A stretch of DNA of 64,000 nucleotides from Tetrahymena thermophila SB210 (lineage: Eukaryota > Ciliophora > Oligohymenophorea > Hymenostomatida > Tetrahymenidae), in assembly GCF_000189635.1 (NCBI RefSeq), contig NW_002476271.1:124001-188000 (forward strand), read 5' to 3'. Under the pieces are notes generated by a model that was not told where the DNA came from, did not search any database, and saw only the letters and a program-made list of their open reading frames with translations. Position 1 is the stretch's first letter. Every line of letters begins with the position of its first letter. This document shows, one piece after another, positions 27,038 to 40,326 of this stretch. A program made the position numbers and the translations under genes.

Positions 27038-29476
27038 TCAATATAAGTAAGATTAATCTTTTGACTCTGAACTATTTTATGACACATAAGATTTTATAGA
27101 ATTTTGAGGTTAAACTTGATTTTTATTGCTATTTTAAGGTGTTGATCCAGAAAAATTGTTTGAGTTATTTTCTTAGGATGGTTGCTTTGTAATCACAGCA
27201 TCTTAACTTGTTATATTTTAGTTGCTTAATTGCTATTTTAACTATTAATAGGGGCTGCTATTTTGGGACGGTAACTTTGATAGAACTTATTCTGGCTTAG
27301 CAATATTTTTTATATTATTTATGTTTTACTCTTTTATGCTATTTCTTTTTTAATTGAAATCCTCCTAAAAGTAAATACACTGCTAAAGACTCTTAAATTT
27401 TAGGTTCAAATTGCAAAATTTTTGCAATACTTCTTAGCTATCGCTGCACAGAGACAAACTATAAACTCTTCTCAATGCAACTTGCATCTAATGACTAAAC
27501 TGAAATGTTGGAGAAAAATATAGAATTGGGAAAATCAATTTTTTATTTTTGAGCAATTCTAAAAATGAATTGAGTTGATTTACTTTGCTACATTTAAAAA
27601 AATCTTGATCTTCTATATAAAAAAATATTCTCAGCTTCTCTCCACTTTTTAAGGAGAAATACTAGCTCTTTATATTCGTTAAGCAAACAATAAATTGCAC
27701 CATTTGCTCAAAATCATCAAATTTTCTTATTACAACTTAGTTCTCAGCACATTCATTGTAAATGCATTCTTATGTTTCTTGTTCTTGTTCTGTCGATTCA
27801 TCTTAGAACATTTCAAATCTTTTTTCTTACTCCTAAGAGGGAGATTTTAGATGAAAATAAAGCAGTATTTTTTAGTTTTAATCGTTTTCTTTGTTCTTGT
27901 TTTCTTTCTCAATGTACTCTCTAATCACTTCTTTTGTTGATTCAACCTTTATTCAATAATATATATAATTCTTTCAAAAATATCTATTTTAGTTAGATAA
28001 AAAATGTAAATTTTGTATGAAGCTTACTCTTGAGTCAAGTTCTTCCAGCAAATCGCTGAATTCTTGTTCAAATTTAGACTTTTCTCTAAACTCTAATTGG
28101 GCAGACTTCCTAAACAAGTCAATGAAGAGAGATAAAAAATATAAGAACAAGAAGAAGCTGATTATTTTAAATATTGCTGGGAATATGTATAGGTATGGTA
28201 TTGTTTATATCGTGCCATAACCCTTTTCGGATATTTCTTGTATGTTAGTATCAAAAGCTGAAAGAAATGCTGTTGCTATGTCGTAATATAGCTCAGATAA
28301 ATCTGAATATAATTTTACTTAATTCATCTAAACAGCAAATAAATAAACTATCAAAAACATCACTAGAGCCATAAAAATACCAGGAAATGTCTTGAACACA
28401 ACATTAGAGAATTTTTTTAACCATCTAAAGTATTTAAATTGTGTTATCCAAGTAAATATTCTGAAAGGCAATATCAAAAATATAAAGAGGGCACTTAAGT
28501 TTTGCATTTTTTGCAATTGATCTAAATTTTTTAAAGTCTAAAAATTAACAATTTTTTTGGAGAGGACTTGAATAGCAAGATTGAAGCCAATGTATGCCCA
28601 GCTAGCTAGCATATTAACGAGATGACCAACAAGCGTCCATCGATTAGTAACCAAATTAAATTCAAGTAGCATTTTAAGGTTGTAAAGAATATTTAAAACA
28701 AACATAAACACCAAAATAGTAATTGTAAAGGCTTAGTCATTATGTATAATGATACTATGCTATATTGATTTAGAAAGCAAATAGGTATTTGTAGAATCAT
28801 ATTCAGTTATAAATTGAATGTAAAAGTAGCTCTGCGAAATCACATCGTACATACTGAATTCGCACATAACAAACACAGTATCTGAATTAATCCATTAATG
28901 TTTCTACATTGCATCTAATATATCAGAATAGTTGTCTCTACCTAACATAGCAATATAAGGACAATCTCCATAGTAAGAAAAGTAACCTTAAGTAGCACAA
29001 TTTTAAGTAAAATTCGAATTATCAGCTACAAATATCTGCTAAATTATATCTTGCTCTCGTTAGCTCATAATACTTAAATCACAAACTGTAGAATTTGAAA
29101 CTGAAGTATCATGTATGCATGTTATCTATTATTATAGATCAGAGTTAGAATTTTATCTAACAGATTAGTATATAATTGGATATGCATACAGCAAAAAAGG
29201 AGTAGGAAAGTTTAAATAAATTTAAGGGATTAACTTTTTTTAAAGAAATTTGTACAAATCAGCGTTTTAATTTATGGAGTTGAAGGCATCAAAAGAGTAA
29301 ATTTGTTTTAATTCTGATATTCTTATTTGATTTTGCTAGCTAAACTCCTAAAATAATACCTGAAGAGGATAAATAACAATGAGTAATCCAACTAGGATAT
29401 TTTGCAATTCGCTGCTCAATAAGAATAGCTTAAATAATTTTACAAATTTATGAGCATTAACAACTCGAATATTCAT
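27038..29476 (-). CDS. Polycystin-like (TRPP/PKD2-type) cation channel
   Basis: Likely a cation channel of the polycystin type, acting in the plasma or ciliary membrane. Exons: 29476-28028 and 27946-27038, in phase, 785 residues. Topology read from hydrophobicity: one segment near residues 15-40, a polar loop of about 200 residues (43-249) with paired cysteines, the size of a polycystin extracellular domain. Five further segments lie near 250-268, 279-303, 326-345 (ILPFRIFTWITQFKYFRWL, S4-like with spaced Arg/Lys), 360-383 and 427-456. A short pore-like region (ELYYDIATAFLSAF) lies before the last. The C-terminal 300 residues are cytoplasmic and Gln/Ser-rich. This is the classic 1 + loop + 5 arrangement. 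The selectivity filter is not obviously conserved, so ion selectivity cannot be inferred. Confident in channel-like fold, less in the exact subfamily. Confidence 0.8.
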
Positions 29477-30167
29477 TTTTTTTCAAATTATTTTGCTTTA
29501 TTTTTTTTGTATATTATATATACCTTATTTTAAATATAAATTGATTTGATCAATAATCAATTTGTTAGTTAAATAAGTAATTCAATCATAAAAAATATTT
29601 AAAAGTAGAAATTAATTGCTAGCTTCGTTTTAAATCTTAAATATTTTAAAGCAAATCTTTTAAATAAACAAAACTACTATGTTGAAATAATTATTTTCTT
29701 TTTTTTATAAATAAGTAAATTTTAATGGTTTGTTTTAAAGATTTTAGAAATTCTAATAGTTTTAAATAAATTAACGAATTATCTCCACCATCATATTACA
29801 AAATTTTTTTTATAATCCTTTATTATAGTTTTTCATTTTTTCATAGTACGTACATTCACACACAAATAGCTATATTTCAGCTTAAAAAATTAGCAGCTTA
29901 AAATTAAAATTTTTAAAACAAATTTTAGAGATAGACAGACAGACATTCAATTAAATATTTTTTTAATTTAATTTAATGAGCTATTTTTTTAATAAATTTT
30001 AAAAATTTAAATTAATTTGATATTATATTGAAGATGAACGAGCACAAATAACTTTTAAATATAATTTTTAAAGAAAAATATTTCACATTTCGTTTAAATA
30101 AAAAACATAAACAAATAAAGATCAGCAAATATCATCTAAAAAAAATATGTTTTGAACTTTAAGATAT
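29477..30167. other. AT-rich spacer
   Basis: This lies between the 5' end of the channel gene and the 3' end of the leucine-rich-repeat gene, both on the minus strand. It should hold the channel promoter and the repeat gene's 3' UTR. I see nothing else. Confidence 0.5.
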
Positions 30168-33100
30168 TCAATATTAATTGTATTGAACTAGCTTATGAGT
30201 CTTCATAATTTTGATGAAATACTCATTAGAATGTATTTAATTATACCTATTAAATAAAATTGTTATTTTTAAGATTTGATAATAGTCTTTAAAATTAATT
30301 TACAATAAATTGAGCTGTAAGCATTTTAGATTTTCACATCTAAATATTTGTAAACTTAAAATATTTGCACCTTAGTCTTTAATTTCACACTCTCTAAATA
30401 ATATTTTAATAGAAGTTTAATTTTATTTTTAAAAATAATTTTTACCTTAAGTTCAGACTAAGAATATTCAAATTTTGAATAAAAGTAATGTATTCACCTA
30501 AGTATTAACATCCTAAATCATTAATTGAGTTATTTCTATTTTTTAAATTTATTATTTATTCTAAGAAACTTACTATATTCATAAATTGTAACAAAAAAAC
30601 ATAAAACAAAATTATTTCAATTTTAAAAAATACAAGAAATATACTAAAATCTAAATACTCCTCGAACATTTTAGTTGATTGAATAATTTTAGAGTTTTAT
30701 CATTACAAAATTAATAAAAAATTCAAAAAGAAATGCAATTAATTAATAAATTACTGTAGATTCAAATCTAAGATTTGTAAATTTTTACAATTTACTAAGA
30801 ATTTCATTAGCAAACAAGCATCAGAAGTGATCTTACAATCTCTTTTGTGTAAATAAAGAATAAAATTTTAATAAAATTTATAAAAAATATACTTTACCTT
30901 AAGGATAAACTCAATGAAGTTAGATTTTAGCATTATCCTATTTTTTCACCTAATTTCAAAGCTCCTTAATCGCTGATTTATTAATTGTAGCTATTTATTT
31001 ATAATTGAATTATTCAATTTATTAATAATATGTTCATTTGCTTATTTACTCTAATTAGAGAGAGAGCTTGCTTAAAAGACTACATTTTGATATACTTTCT
31101 GCTAAAGAAGAGCAGCCTTCAGAAGTAATTTAACTTAAACTATTAAAATATAATTAATATAAAAAGTACTGATTATTCTAATTAATTACTAAAGACTCAA
31201 TTAAAGAACATTCAAATTTTAGAGCTTAGGAAGCATATTTGATATGAAGGAGACACTTTAATCTTTAATTTAATTTCCTCTATTTAATTTCATATTTATA
31301 TGATAAATGTCATAAAAAAATTTAAATAAAACCCTAATGAAAGTCCTAAATTATTTAGTTTTTAGCATTAATGGATGCTTTTCGTCAAAACTTATACTCC
31401 TAAATCATCAATTTAATTGTGACTATAAAATATTTTCAAAAATTTCAAAAATCCTCAATTAATATTTATTTTTTAAAAATATTTTATTACTCAATACTTA
31501 GATCTATTTTAGTGAGATTATTACTCTTTTCTTAATTTGGAACTTGATTAACATGAGTTGTTTATATCTTATTTTACCTACAAATAATTTTATTTAAATA
31601 GCTTTAATATATTTTTTATAATTTTTAATCGAATCAAGTTTCTGAAAATTAAAATTGCTTAAAATTAAAAGCATTTTTCTTTTGCTAAAAATTTCGATTT
31701 TATTTTACATCAAACATATCTCAATGAAATTCAGATTTTAACATTCATAAAGCTAATCCAAATAATTGTGCAATATTTGTTGGTCAATTTAGTTACTCCT
31801 GTATTAAGTTTAAATATTAATTATTTTTACTATTAAAATTATTAGCTCTAAGAAAAATAAACATGAAATTTAGTGAAAATGAGTTTAAACTAGAGCAACT
31901 TGCTAAATATTTCGCAAAGCTAATACTTCCATGAGTTTGAATTATATTATTGCTATTGTATAAAATTTAAATATTTAAATTATGCTAAAAAAGAAATAAT
32001 TTATAAATTCACCTTAGTTGTAAATTAAATTTTTATAAATACAAGCATCCAGAAATGCCTTGCCCAATATACTAAAGACACTCATCATCAATTTAGCAAT
32101 AACTGATTTAGTATTAAAAATAATGATATTATTTCCAAAAACTGGTTTAAATCCAAATTTACTCCAAATTCAAGTCAAAATTTGTTATGTTTTTCAGATG
32201 AGATATTAACTTACCTATTAATTAACATCCATATAATCCAATTTTACAAAACCTAAATTTATTATATATAAAAGATATCATTTAAAAAATGAGATATTTT
32301 TAATAAGGATATTACATTAAGCTTATTTTAAATGATTAAAGATTGCAAGCAGCAGGTGCTTCTTCATCAAAATTATAGGTATTATCAAAGCTTAGTTAAT
32401 TAGAACTTTGAAAAAAAATTAAAATTTTAATAAAGTTATAAATTTAATTAATACTAAAGATTTAGATCAAAAGAAACAAGTTTTTTGCAATTTAGAACAC
32501 CTTGGAATATATTATGAGCACATTTTTAACCTATTTATGTTCTCCTATTTATTTTTGAAGTTTATAATTGAAATTTACAATTTAAAATGGAGTTTTTACG
32601 CTAAATCTATTTTTAAATCAGTAAGCTATCCTAAGTTAGCTATGGTTTCACCTAAATTAGAATCATTCGCAGTTCCAATTAAAGTATCTCTTTTTTAAGT
32701 TTATTGCACATAAAAAAACTTTTCATTAAATATTCACTAATAAAGTTACGATAAATCTAAGTTTAGCTAAGTTAAACTTTTTAGTTAACTTAGAGCAGTA
32801 CTTAATTTGTAGAATCCAATTTCATCAATACCAAAACTAGTCCTTAATTAAATTAATGAAATATTTTTTTATCTTTAAAAGATAATTTTTCAAAATTTAG
32901 ATAAAGAAAATTTTTAAAATGGCTTTATTTTTAATAATTTATTTTTAATTAATTCTTTCTTAATTGATAAAAAAATAAATATCAATCAAAGTTTTTATTA
33001 TTTTATTTGCAAAAACAAACAAAAAGAAAGAGTTAAATAAATTAATTTGGTTATTCATGCTGATAGAAAATTACAAATTATTATAGAGTAAAGTAAAGTA

Positions 33101-33699
33101 TAAAATAAAATAATAAACAAAATTATTATTGAAAAAGAAATTTAGAATCTTACCTAAGACATACATTTAAAGTATTTAATTAAACGCATGATATAAGCGC
33201 TTCAGATAGTTATTAAAGACTTATTTATTACTACCTTTAATAAATGAATAATAATAGATTAATATGTTAAAATATTTTATTGAAATAAAAGTTACATAAG
33301 ATATAAAGTAAGGCTTGTGATTTATTTCCATTGTACAATAGATTGACTTAATTAAAGAGACAATTCTTCATCAACTCCACTATTAATATTTAATCGATTA
33401 CTCATTCTATGATTTTGGTACTAAAATTCAATTTACTATGAACCAAATGTCAAAATTTTAAGATTAGAGCATAATTTCATAGACTGATTTAGGTAATTGA
33501 AGTATTCTTCAATAGGATAACTTTATCTATTTCGATATTGATTAGTTCAAAAAAATATCATATTTAACTTACTCAAAATGTAATTTAAGTTCCCTAGGAT
33601 TGCTTTTACTAAAGTTTTAAAAAAAATTTAGCAAATAAATGTTTGAAGATAAAAAATATACATCAACTCATCGATTTATTTCTTATAATTTTCTGCCAT
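30168..33699 (-). CDS. Leucine-rich-repeat (ribonuclease-inhibitor-like) protein, about one repeat per exon
   Basis: A many-exon gene that ordinary ORF calling misses. The start ATG is at 33699 (MAENYKKQIDELM) and the likely TGA is at 30170-30168. At least 15 short exons, each about 75-90 bases, encode one repeat with the pattern I-x-D-x-G-x(3)-L-x(2)-L-x(2)-C-x-x-L-x-x-L-x-L-x-L. Clear examples are ISDQGALKLGEKIG with QCQNLTSLSLSLR (about 30905-30985), INDLGCQYLGEYITF (30450-30530), IDDLGVQVLTKSIHQC (31335-31415), EIKDQGANILSLQIF (30315-30395), ISLQQLSEALISC (33165-33240) and IGFYKLSTALSQL (32750-32825). Exons usually end just after the L-x-L strand at a GTAAx or GTTTx donor. Such repeat proteins form solenoids for protein binding and are abundant in ciliates. 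Individual exon edges are approximate, and some exons may be missed or decayed. Confidence 0.75.
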
Positions 33700-34521
33700 C
33701 TCACTCTTATCAGTTTTAAACTATAAATAAAGTAATTTTATTTTTAAAATATTATAAAAATCATATTTTTTTTTTTATATTTTTGATTTATACTATTTTT
33801 AATTAATTACTTTTTATTCTAAAGTTTTTAATATTTTCTTAAGTATATTTGGCTTAAATTAAAATTTGACAATTAAGTACATACACTGCTTATTTAATCT
33901 TATAAATATGAACACCCAATCCAAATTTTATATTCTGATTATTGATAATATTAATTTTAGTCGAATTTATTTAATGCTGATACTCATTATTAGTGTTGAT
34001 AGATTTTTAATTTAAAAATTAAAAATTTTTTTTCAAGGACTAAATTTTTACAAAAATTTTAATTTGAGTTTGTCCTTAATTAATGAGAAACCAAGGTATT
34101 TTAAAAAATACATTTTATAAATAATATAAATAGTTGTTCATTATTTATTTATTTATTTTTAAAATATTAAATTAAAATAAATTATTAATTTGATATTATC
34201 TTTTTATTGTTTAATATCAAAATAAATCCAAATAAATTTTTTATTTATAATTTTATATTTAATTATTAAATAATTTATATTTTTTTGAAATAATTAATTT
34301 ATTTAATCATATATTTTTTTTTTATTCCACTTTAATAAGAATTTAACTTAAAAGTAGTATTTGATTTTGTGCGTGTTGTGAAAATTTGAGAGAAACAAAC
34401 AAATGAGTAAATTTTATATTATTATAAAGCAACTAAATTAATTTATACATCATAAATTAAGAAAAATGTTAATTTTTAAAATTATAATTTAGTATAATAA
34501 AATAAATTAAAAGTATTAATT
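33700..34521. other. AT-rich spacer
   Basis: Spacer between the 5' end of the repeat gene and the 3' end of the kinesin gene. It is almost pure A and T around 34130-34340. No further feature seen. Confidence 0.5.
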
Positions 34522-37500
34522 TCAGTTAAAGAAAAATTTTGTGTATTTAGAGCGTCTTTATAGTGTTTCGCTTATACTTGGCAGTCTAAGTGCTATTTAA
34601 TTTTTGATTGAAATATCTTATTTTTTTGTTAGACTATGTTATGGTAGTTTTATATCTTAAGATGAGCTACTTTTATCAACTTTATTTGTGTTTTACTATA
34701 CTTGATCCTGCTAGTTTTATTTGCTTTAGTTAATTTATTCTTATTCGTACTTTACAAATTTAGGAGGAGATTATAATTGATCGTTAGAATTTTAAGTTGC
34801 AGATTCCTGAATAAGGATTTTCTTTTCAAGAGAATTATTTAAGTTTGTAAGAGAGCTTTATTCAGTCATTTGCTAGAAAGTATGCTTTATCTTATTCAAA
34901 TTGGCTACCTTCTAACTTTTAAGTAACAGCTCATAAAAGTAATCTTTAGGTAGAGGATTATTGGATTCCTTTAATTATGTTCTAAAATACCCTACATCAT
35001 CTCCTATAGGCTTCTTTTCGTATAAAAGTTGACCTCTCAGATTAATGAGAGATAGTTTTTTATTAACTAAATTAAAATTTGATATCGGTGATTGAATTTA
35101 TTTTAGTAAGCTGTTTGAAGCTTTTTCGTTTCCAGCACTCCTTTCTTTAGTTTTCTCTAGAGAATTGTATTTTATTCTTTAGTTGCCTAAAGATTAAATG
35201 TTTTTTGGTAATCTGAATTGATACTCCTATTAAATTTTTTCATGTATTTATTATTATTTTTAATCGGCTGTATTTTTCAATTTATTATTTGGGAGAGTAG
35301 CCTTTGACTTCTAGAAAATATTGTTTAAAATTCCATCATCTAGTTCTAGTTTATTTGTGAGGTTTAGAAGAGTCTTGTCTGCCGAGTTCAGTTGAAATGA
35401 GGACTTCTTTTATTTTTAAATTATATCTTTTGACGAATAATTCTTCATATCATTAGTCTGATGAGGAGAAGAAATCATACTAATTTGATTTGAAGGATTT
35501 ACAGAAATTATTTGATTATTCTTTAAAATGCTATCTTATGAAGGTAAATCTATTTGACCATCTAAAAGCTAACTTAAGTAAGGCAGGTTGTTTTGGTAAG
35601 ACTAAATTCTTTATTAAATATCTTCTGATTTCTAATTCGAAGACATATTTTTGAGTATATCTTAGTTATTACTGATGTTATTATTTAAGTTACCTATTTA
35701 GTTTGAAGTTTTCAAAGTATGTATGTTAGATTCTGTGCTTGGCTGAAGCAACTAATTAATTGATTGGTATCTTTCGTTATCTAAAATCGATAAGTTATTT
35801 TAATTATGTTCATTGGTCTTATTTAAGATAAATTATGATATCAAGCTATGGTCTTGTGAAAATATTTAGTTGTTTGGATTACCTTAATTCAAAGAATCCT
35901 AAACATAATATTTTTCAATTGAATTCTAATGACTGTCATATCCCTCGTTTATAGAAGATTTATTTATTGAGCTTTATTCCTAACTTAATTTTTTTGTTCT
36001 CTTTGAATTTTTTATTTTTTTCACTTCAATTTTCTTGCTATTAATGTAAATAAATTTAGTAGGTTCTCTCTGCTATTTTTTTTAAAGGTATTTCTTTTCT
36101 AGCTGCTTTATATCAACCACCTTATCACTAGCATCTTGATTATATGATTATGGCTTATCTGAGTTTTAAGTTATACTTTCATTCAAATTGTCATCAGCAT
36201 TTTTCTTAGAGTTATCATCGTTCAGTATATTCATTATTAAAAATTAAGATTTACCAGTTTTTTTTCTATCAGTGCTGATTTCTAAAGACGATTGCAAATC
36301 TTCTTTCTATTCATTTTCTTAAGCTATGCTGAGTTCTTTTTACTGCTAAAATATAGAAGGAAGCGCTTAAAGCTGTTTATAATTGCTTTATTATAAATTC
36401 TTATTTTTAATACTTCTGCTAGATTTGCTCTAGTAAGAAGCAGAGACACTAGGATCCTCGATTAATTTGATAGAAGAAGGTTTTCTATTTTTTATTTCTA
36501 TAAATTATGAGCTGTTTATCTATTACAAAGTAGGAATTTATGCTAAACTAGAAACTGCATTAATTTAATTAATTTCAAAAAACAAATGATTTAAAAGCTC
36601 TTATGACTTAGCATAGCTAAATTAACACATGCATATTTGTTCATTATAAAACTGATAAAGTTTTTTTGACTATTTCGAAATCTGAACTAATTTTTCTACA
36701 TCTTTTGGTTATAATTCATCATGTTTTTTCTCTCTTAAATCTTTTAATTTCAAATGTTACACTAATCTTTGTTCCCAAATTTCAGCCTTCATCTATTTTT
36801 TAATAAATTAAAATTGAATAATCTAAAATTATTTTTGTTTTAACATTATCAAAATGGAATATAACTTATACTGTATGTTTTCCCTTATTAATACTTTGCT
36901 ATGATAAAATTTAAATATTTTTATGCCTTTTAATTAAATAATTTTATTCTAATTTATCAGCTAATTGCATATTTTGATATTACGAAAATACAATTAATAT
37001 TTTAACATCACATTTAAAAAGCTATATTTTCTGTAATTATTCGTATAAAAATAAATTGGTTACCTTCTAAGAATATAATTTATTCAAATGCGTTTATATA
37101 GAGAATTAGTTATTTGAAATAAGCTGTTTGAACAGATCAATATGATATTATTGAATTTTTCCGATGTAAAACTCTTTGATATCAGAACTGGTTATGCATT
37201 TAGTGTATGCCTTGCTCATGTTTTCTATAATTTCATTATATATAACCTATAGTTACTCTTAGTTATGCTAAACTTCACTGTATATCAATAACAGTTTACT
37301 TAAAATTTATTGGATTTTAAATAAAATATTTCCAATGATCTACAACCTTAATTGTTACTACTTGTTCAGACTTTAAGGATCAGTTAAAAATTCAGAAATC
37401 CATCCTTAAATATTTTCTCTGATAAGCTTTTAATACAATTCTGCTTAATATTCTTGAGTTTTATTTGAGTATCTAACAATTTCTGGATTTGTTGTTATTG

Positions 37501-39276
37501 ATCTGCTAATATTCAAATACCTTACCATAGCTTCTGTGTCTTGTTACTAATTAATTATTAATATTTTTTAAATTTTCTACAAAATATATTCATATTTAAA
37601 TGGAATAAATAAATTAAATAAATACTTACATAATTTTGCAAGGGATTAGCACACCCTATTAAATATGTTTAGGAATTTCCTCCTATGCACTCCCTTAAAT
37701 ACTCAATTAACTTATTATCTTTCAATGGAATTGAATTAGATTTTCTAGTTTTTAAGTTAATTTCGCTTATTACCCTTAAGCAGTTATTGAGAGGAGCTAA
37801 AACTGATTTATGAGAGCCTTCCTCTGATTTAAAAATTATAATTTGATATTTATAATAAAACATCCAAAATATTATTTTACTTATTGCATCAGCGAAGGTT
37901 TCTTTCTCAAATTTTACAAATTTAAGTGATGAAATAATTTTCTTTTTATCAATATCTTTTTGATCTTCTTATATACATTTAATCTCAAAGATAATATTAT
38001 TATTTTTCAATAAATCTTTAGCTTTATCAGTACTTTATTCATATTTTTACAAGTTCAGCTAAGCTATTCTTAATTAATAATTAAAGAATTTAATAATTCA
38101 TCATTAATTAAATATAAAATTAAAAATGTAGTATTTATCGTTCAAAAAGCTTTTTTTTTCATTGGTTGAAAATAAAAGTGTTATTCATTCATTTTTTATG
38201 AAAACAGCATTTTAATTAAAAAATTAATTTTAAATTACTTAATTATTCTCAATCCTTGAAGAAGCGTTTTGATTTCGACCTCATACAAGCCTGCTATATA
38301 TAACTATTTTTAAGAATCTTCATGTATATCCAGTGGATATCCATGGCCGATAATGCAATCATAAAACTTATCATTTTAGTAACTACAAATGCTTATTTTA
38401 ATTTGTGTTTTTATTCCTTTCTCTTCAAACTCGTTTCTATGGTATAAAGTCTCTTTTAGAAGCAGTATGATTAACCCTGGATCTCTTAAATTTCCAATTG
38501 CCCTTTGAAATAAAAAGAGGTAAATATAAAATTCTTACTTCTTTTTACTTATTCATTCATTAAAATATATTAAGATATATTCATTTTAATTAGCAAAAAG
38601 AAAGAAAGAAATCAAGTAGCATCACTTAATGTTACATTTTACTAAAATTTTACAATATTTGTTTGAATTTTAAGATTTAACATACTTTGTTGAACTTCTA
38701 CTAATCAATAAATACGTTTTTTCATTAACAAAAATAAAAATCTTACAGATGCGTTTTGCCTGAATCTCCTCCACCATATAGTATGATAGATTAATTATAT
38801 CCACTAAAGAGATTTATGACAGGTTGTTGGAGGAACTTTACAGCCATAATCTCACTATTTTCATTTTCTCCAAAAACCCAATCGAAAGTTTGTATTTTAT
38901 CTTTCTGTAGATTATTAATATCTCTTGAAGCCTAAGGTAAAAGTTACAAATTATATGAGTTAGATTTAAGGTTTTTATATAATTCTAAATTTAATACATG
39001 TGTTTGTCCATTAATTTTAGTTTTATCTGGTTTGTTTCTTAGGAGTATAGTTTTAGGGTCTAGATTTTCTATAGATAAATAGGAGCTTTTTAGTTTCATT
39101 TCATATGGAACCATTTTTATTTTGATTGCAATTTTATAATTTGCAGAGCCTTAATAGTATTTTTTAATCGAAATTTGTGTTTTATCTTATATTGAGGCAT
39201 CTTCTTAATCTTAATCTGTCATTTTTCTCATCTTAATTTCTCTCTTACTTGAGTAAGAACTCCCGTATCTACTCAT
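34522..39276 (-). CDS. Divergent kinesin-like protein with long Q/N/S-rich tail
   Basis: Likely derived from a kinesin microtubule motor. Exons: 39276-38747, 38502-38239, 38068-37630, 37546-37064 and 36792-34522; all phases agree, giving 1328 residues. The motor homology lies between about residues 115 and 420. It shows TFDWVFGENENSE (kinesin FDxVF), then the nucleotide loop in GYNQSIILYGGGDSGKTH near 160-177, and LDIHEDSQKQLYIAGLYEV (equivalent of I-x-E-D...V-x-G-L). Near 378-400 is IPLKDNKLIEYLRECIGGNS, matching kinesin IPYRDSKLT-x-LL-x-DSLGGN. Switch I (NxxSSRSH) and switch II (DLAGSE) are not recognisable. A neck/coiled segment follows, then a tail of about 750 residues rich in Gln, Asn and Ser. 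ATPase activity is therefore doubtful. The Met at 36792 is internal: it directly follows an AATAG acceptor. Head-to-head with the TTLL gene. Confidence 0.85.
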
Positions 39277-40326
39277 TTTATCTGAACTCGTGTTTAAAAC
39301 AGATTCTCTATCTTTAAATCATAATTTTTATGTCAAAATAAAATCTATTGTAGAAAAAATATTTACCCAAACTATTTCTAAGAGAGCCTTTCTAATGCTA
39401 AAGTGTTAGTTTCTTAGCTAAATATTTTTCGTGAGTAAATATTAAGTTGGAATTGAAATATTATTTTACTCAAGCTTCTTTGAAAAGGAGTTGACTACTC
39501 TCTTTTTAGGATAAAAGGAGATTCATCATGGTGTGATCCCCTTTTAGATACTAAAATAAAAGGATTATAAAAAAAATCAGCTAGGTAGCTTGTAATTAAT
39601 TGTACGTTCTAATTAGGAATCTTATTAAATCAGTTTCTACGACATCTCGTTCAGAAATCTGTTTAAACTATGTTAAATAAATTAGCTATTTTATTTATAT
39701 ATATTATTAATTGTTAAAATTGATAGCTGTTTTTAATAAATAACAAAGCAAATAAGATCAACCAGAAATAAATATTAAATATAATAACATAAATTTCAAT
39801 TGCTATGTATAGTTAAATAAATTACACAAAATTCTTGCAAAACTTAATTATTTCAAATTAATACAATAATTTATTTATTTATTACTGATTTCCATCATAT
39901 TTTCATAAAATGTTTAATTTTGATTCAGCACATGCATTTAAAATATCAATTTGAGTTTTATCCAGCAAAAGGTAATTTGTAAAACTTATTGCTTATATTT
40001 TTAATGGCTGATAGAATAAATATTCAACCTTCAATAAATAAATGATGTTTTTCAACGAATATTTAAAGCTAGCTAAAAATTAGTTAGTGCTGGTAAAAGA
40101 TTTCAACAAAAATATTAAACAATTATCAAATAAATTAAAAGTTTTCAAAAATAATTAAATTTAAGAAAGAAATCGTTTAATTTTTGGCTACTAAAAAAAA
40201 TTTGCTTTGAAATTAATTATTACACTGCCCTATCTATATACAAATAATTGTTTGTGATTTATTTGTATATTTACTAATTAGGTTTATAAATTCTATTTCT
40301 ACAATCTAAGACTAAAAGAAAGACAA
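39277..40326. promoter_or_regulatory. Shared intergenic region of divergent kinesin and TTLL genes
   Basis: About 1.05 kb separates the two start codons, which point away from each other, so both promoters should lie here. Around 39310-39650 the sequence is less AT-rich than most spacers, with repeated AGAGA and TCTTT blocks. I recognise no known factor site. No open frame of either strand looks coding. Confidence 0.45.

Noticed and set aside
36522-36792. Separate gene starting at ATG 36792
   Set aside because: The ATG directly follows an AAATAG acceptor and is in phase with the upstream kinesin exon ending at 37064, so it is an internal Met.
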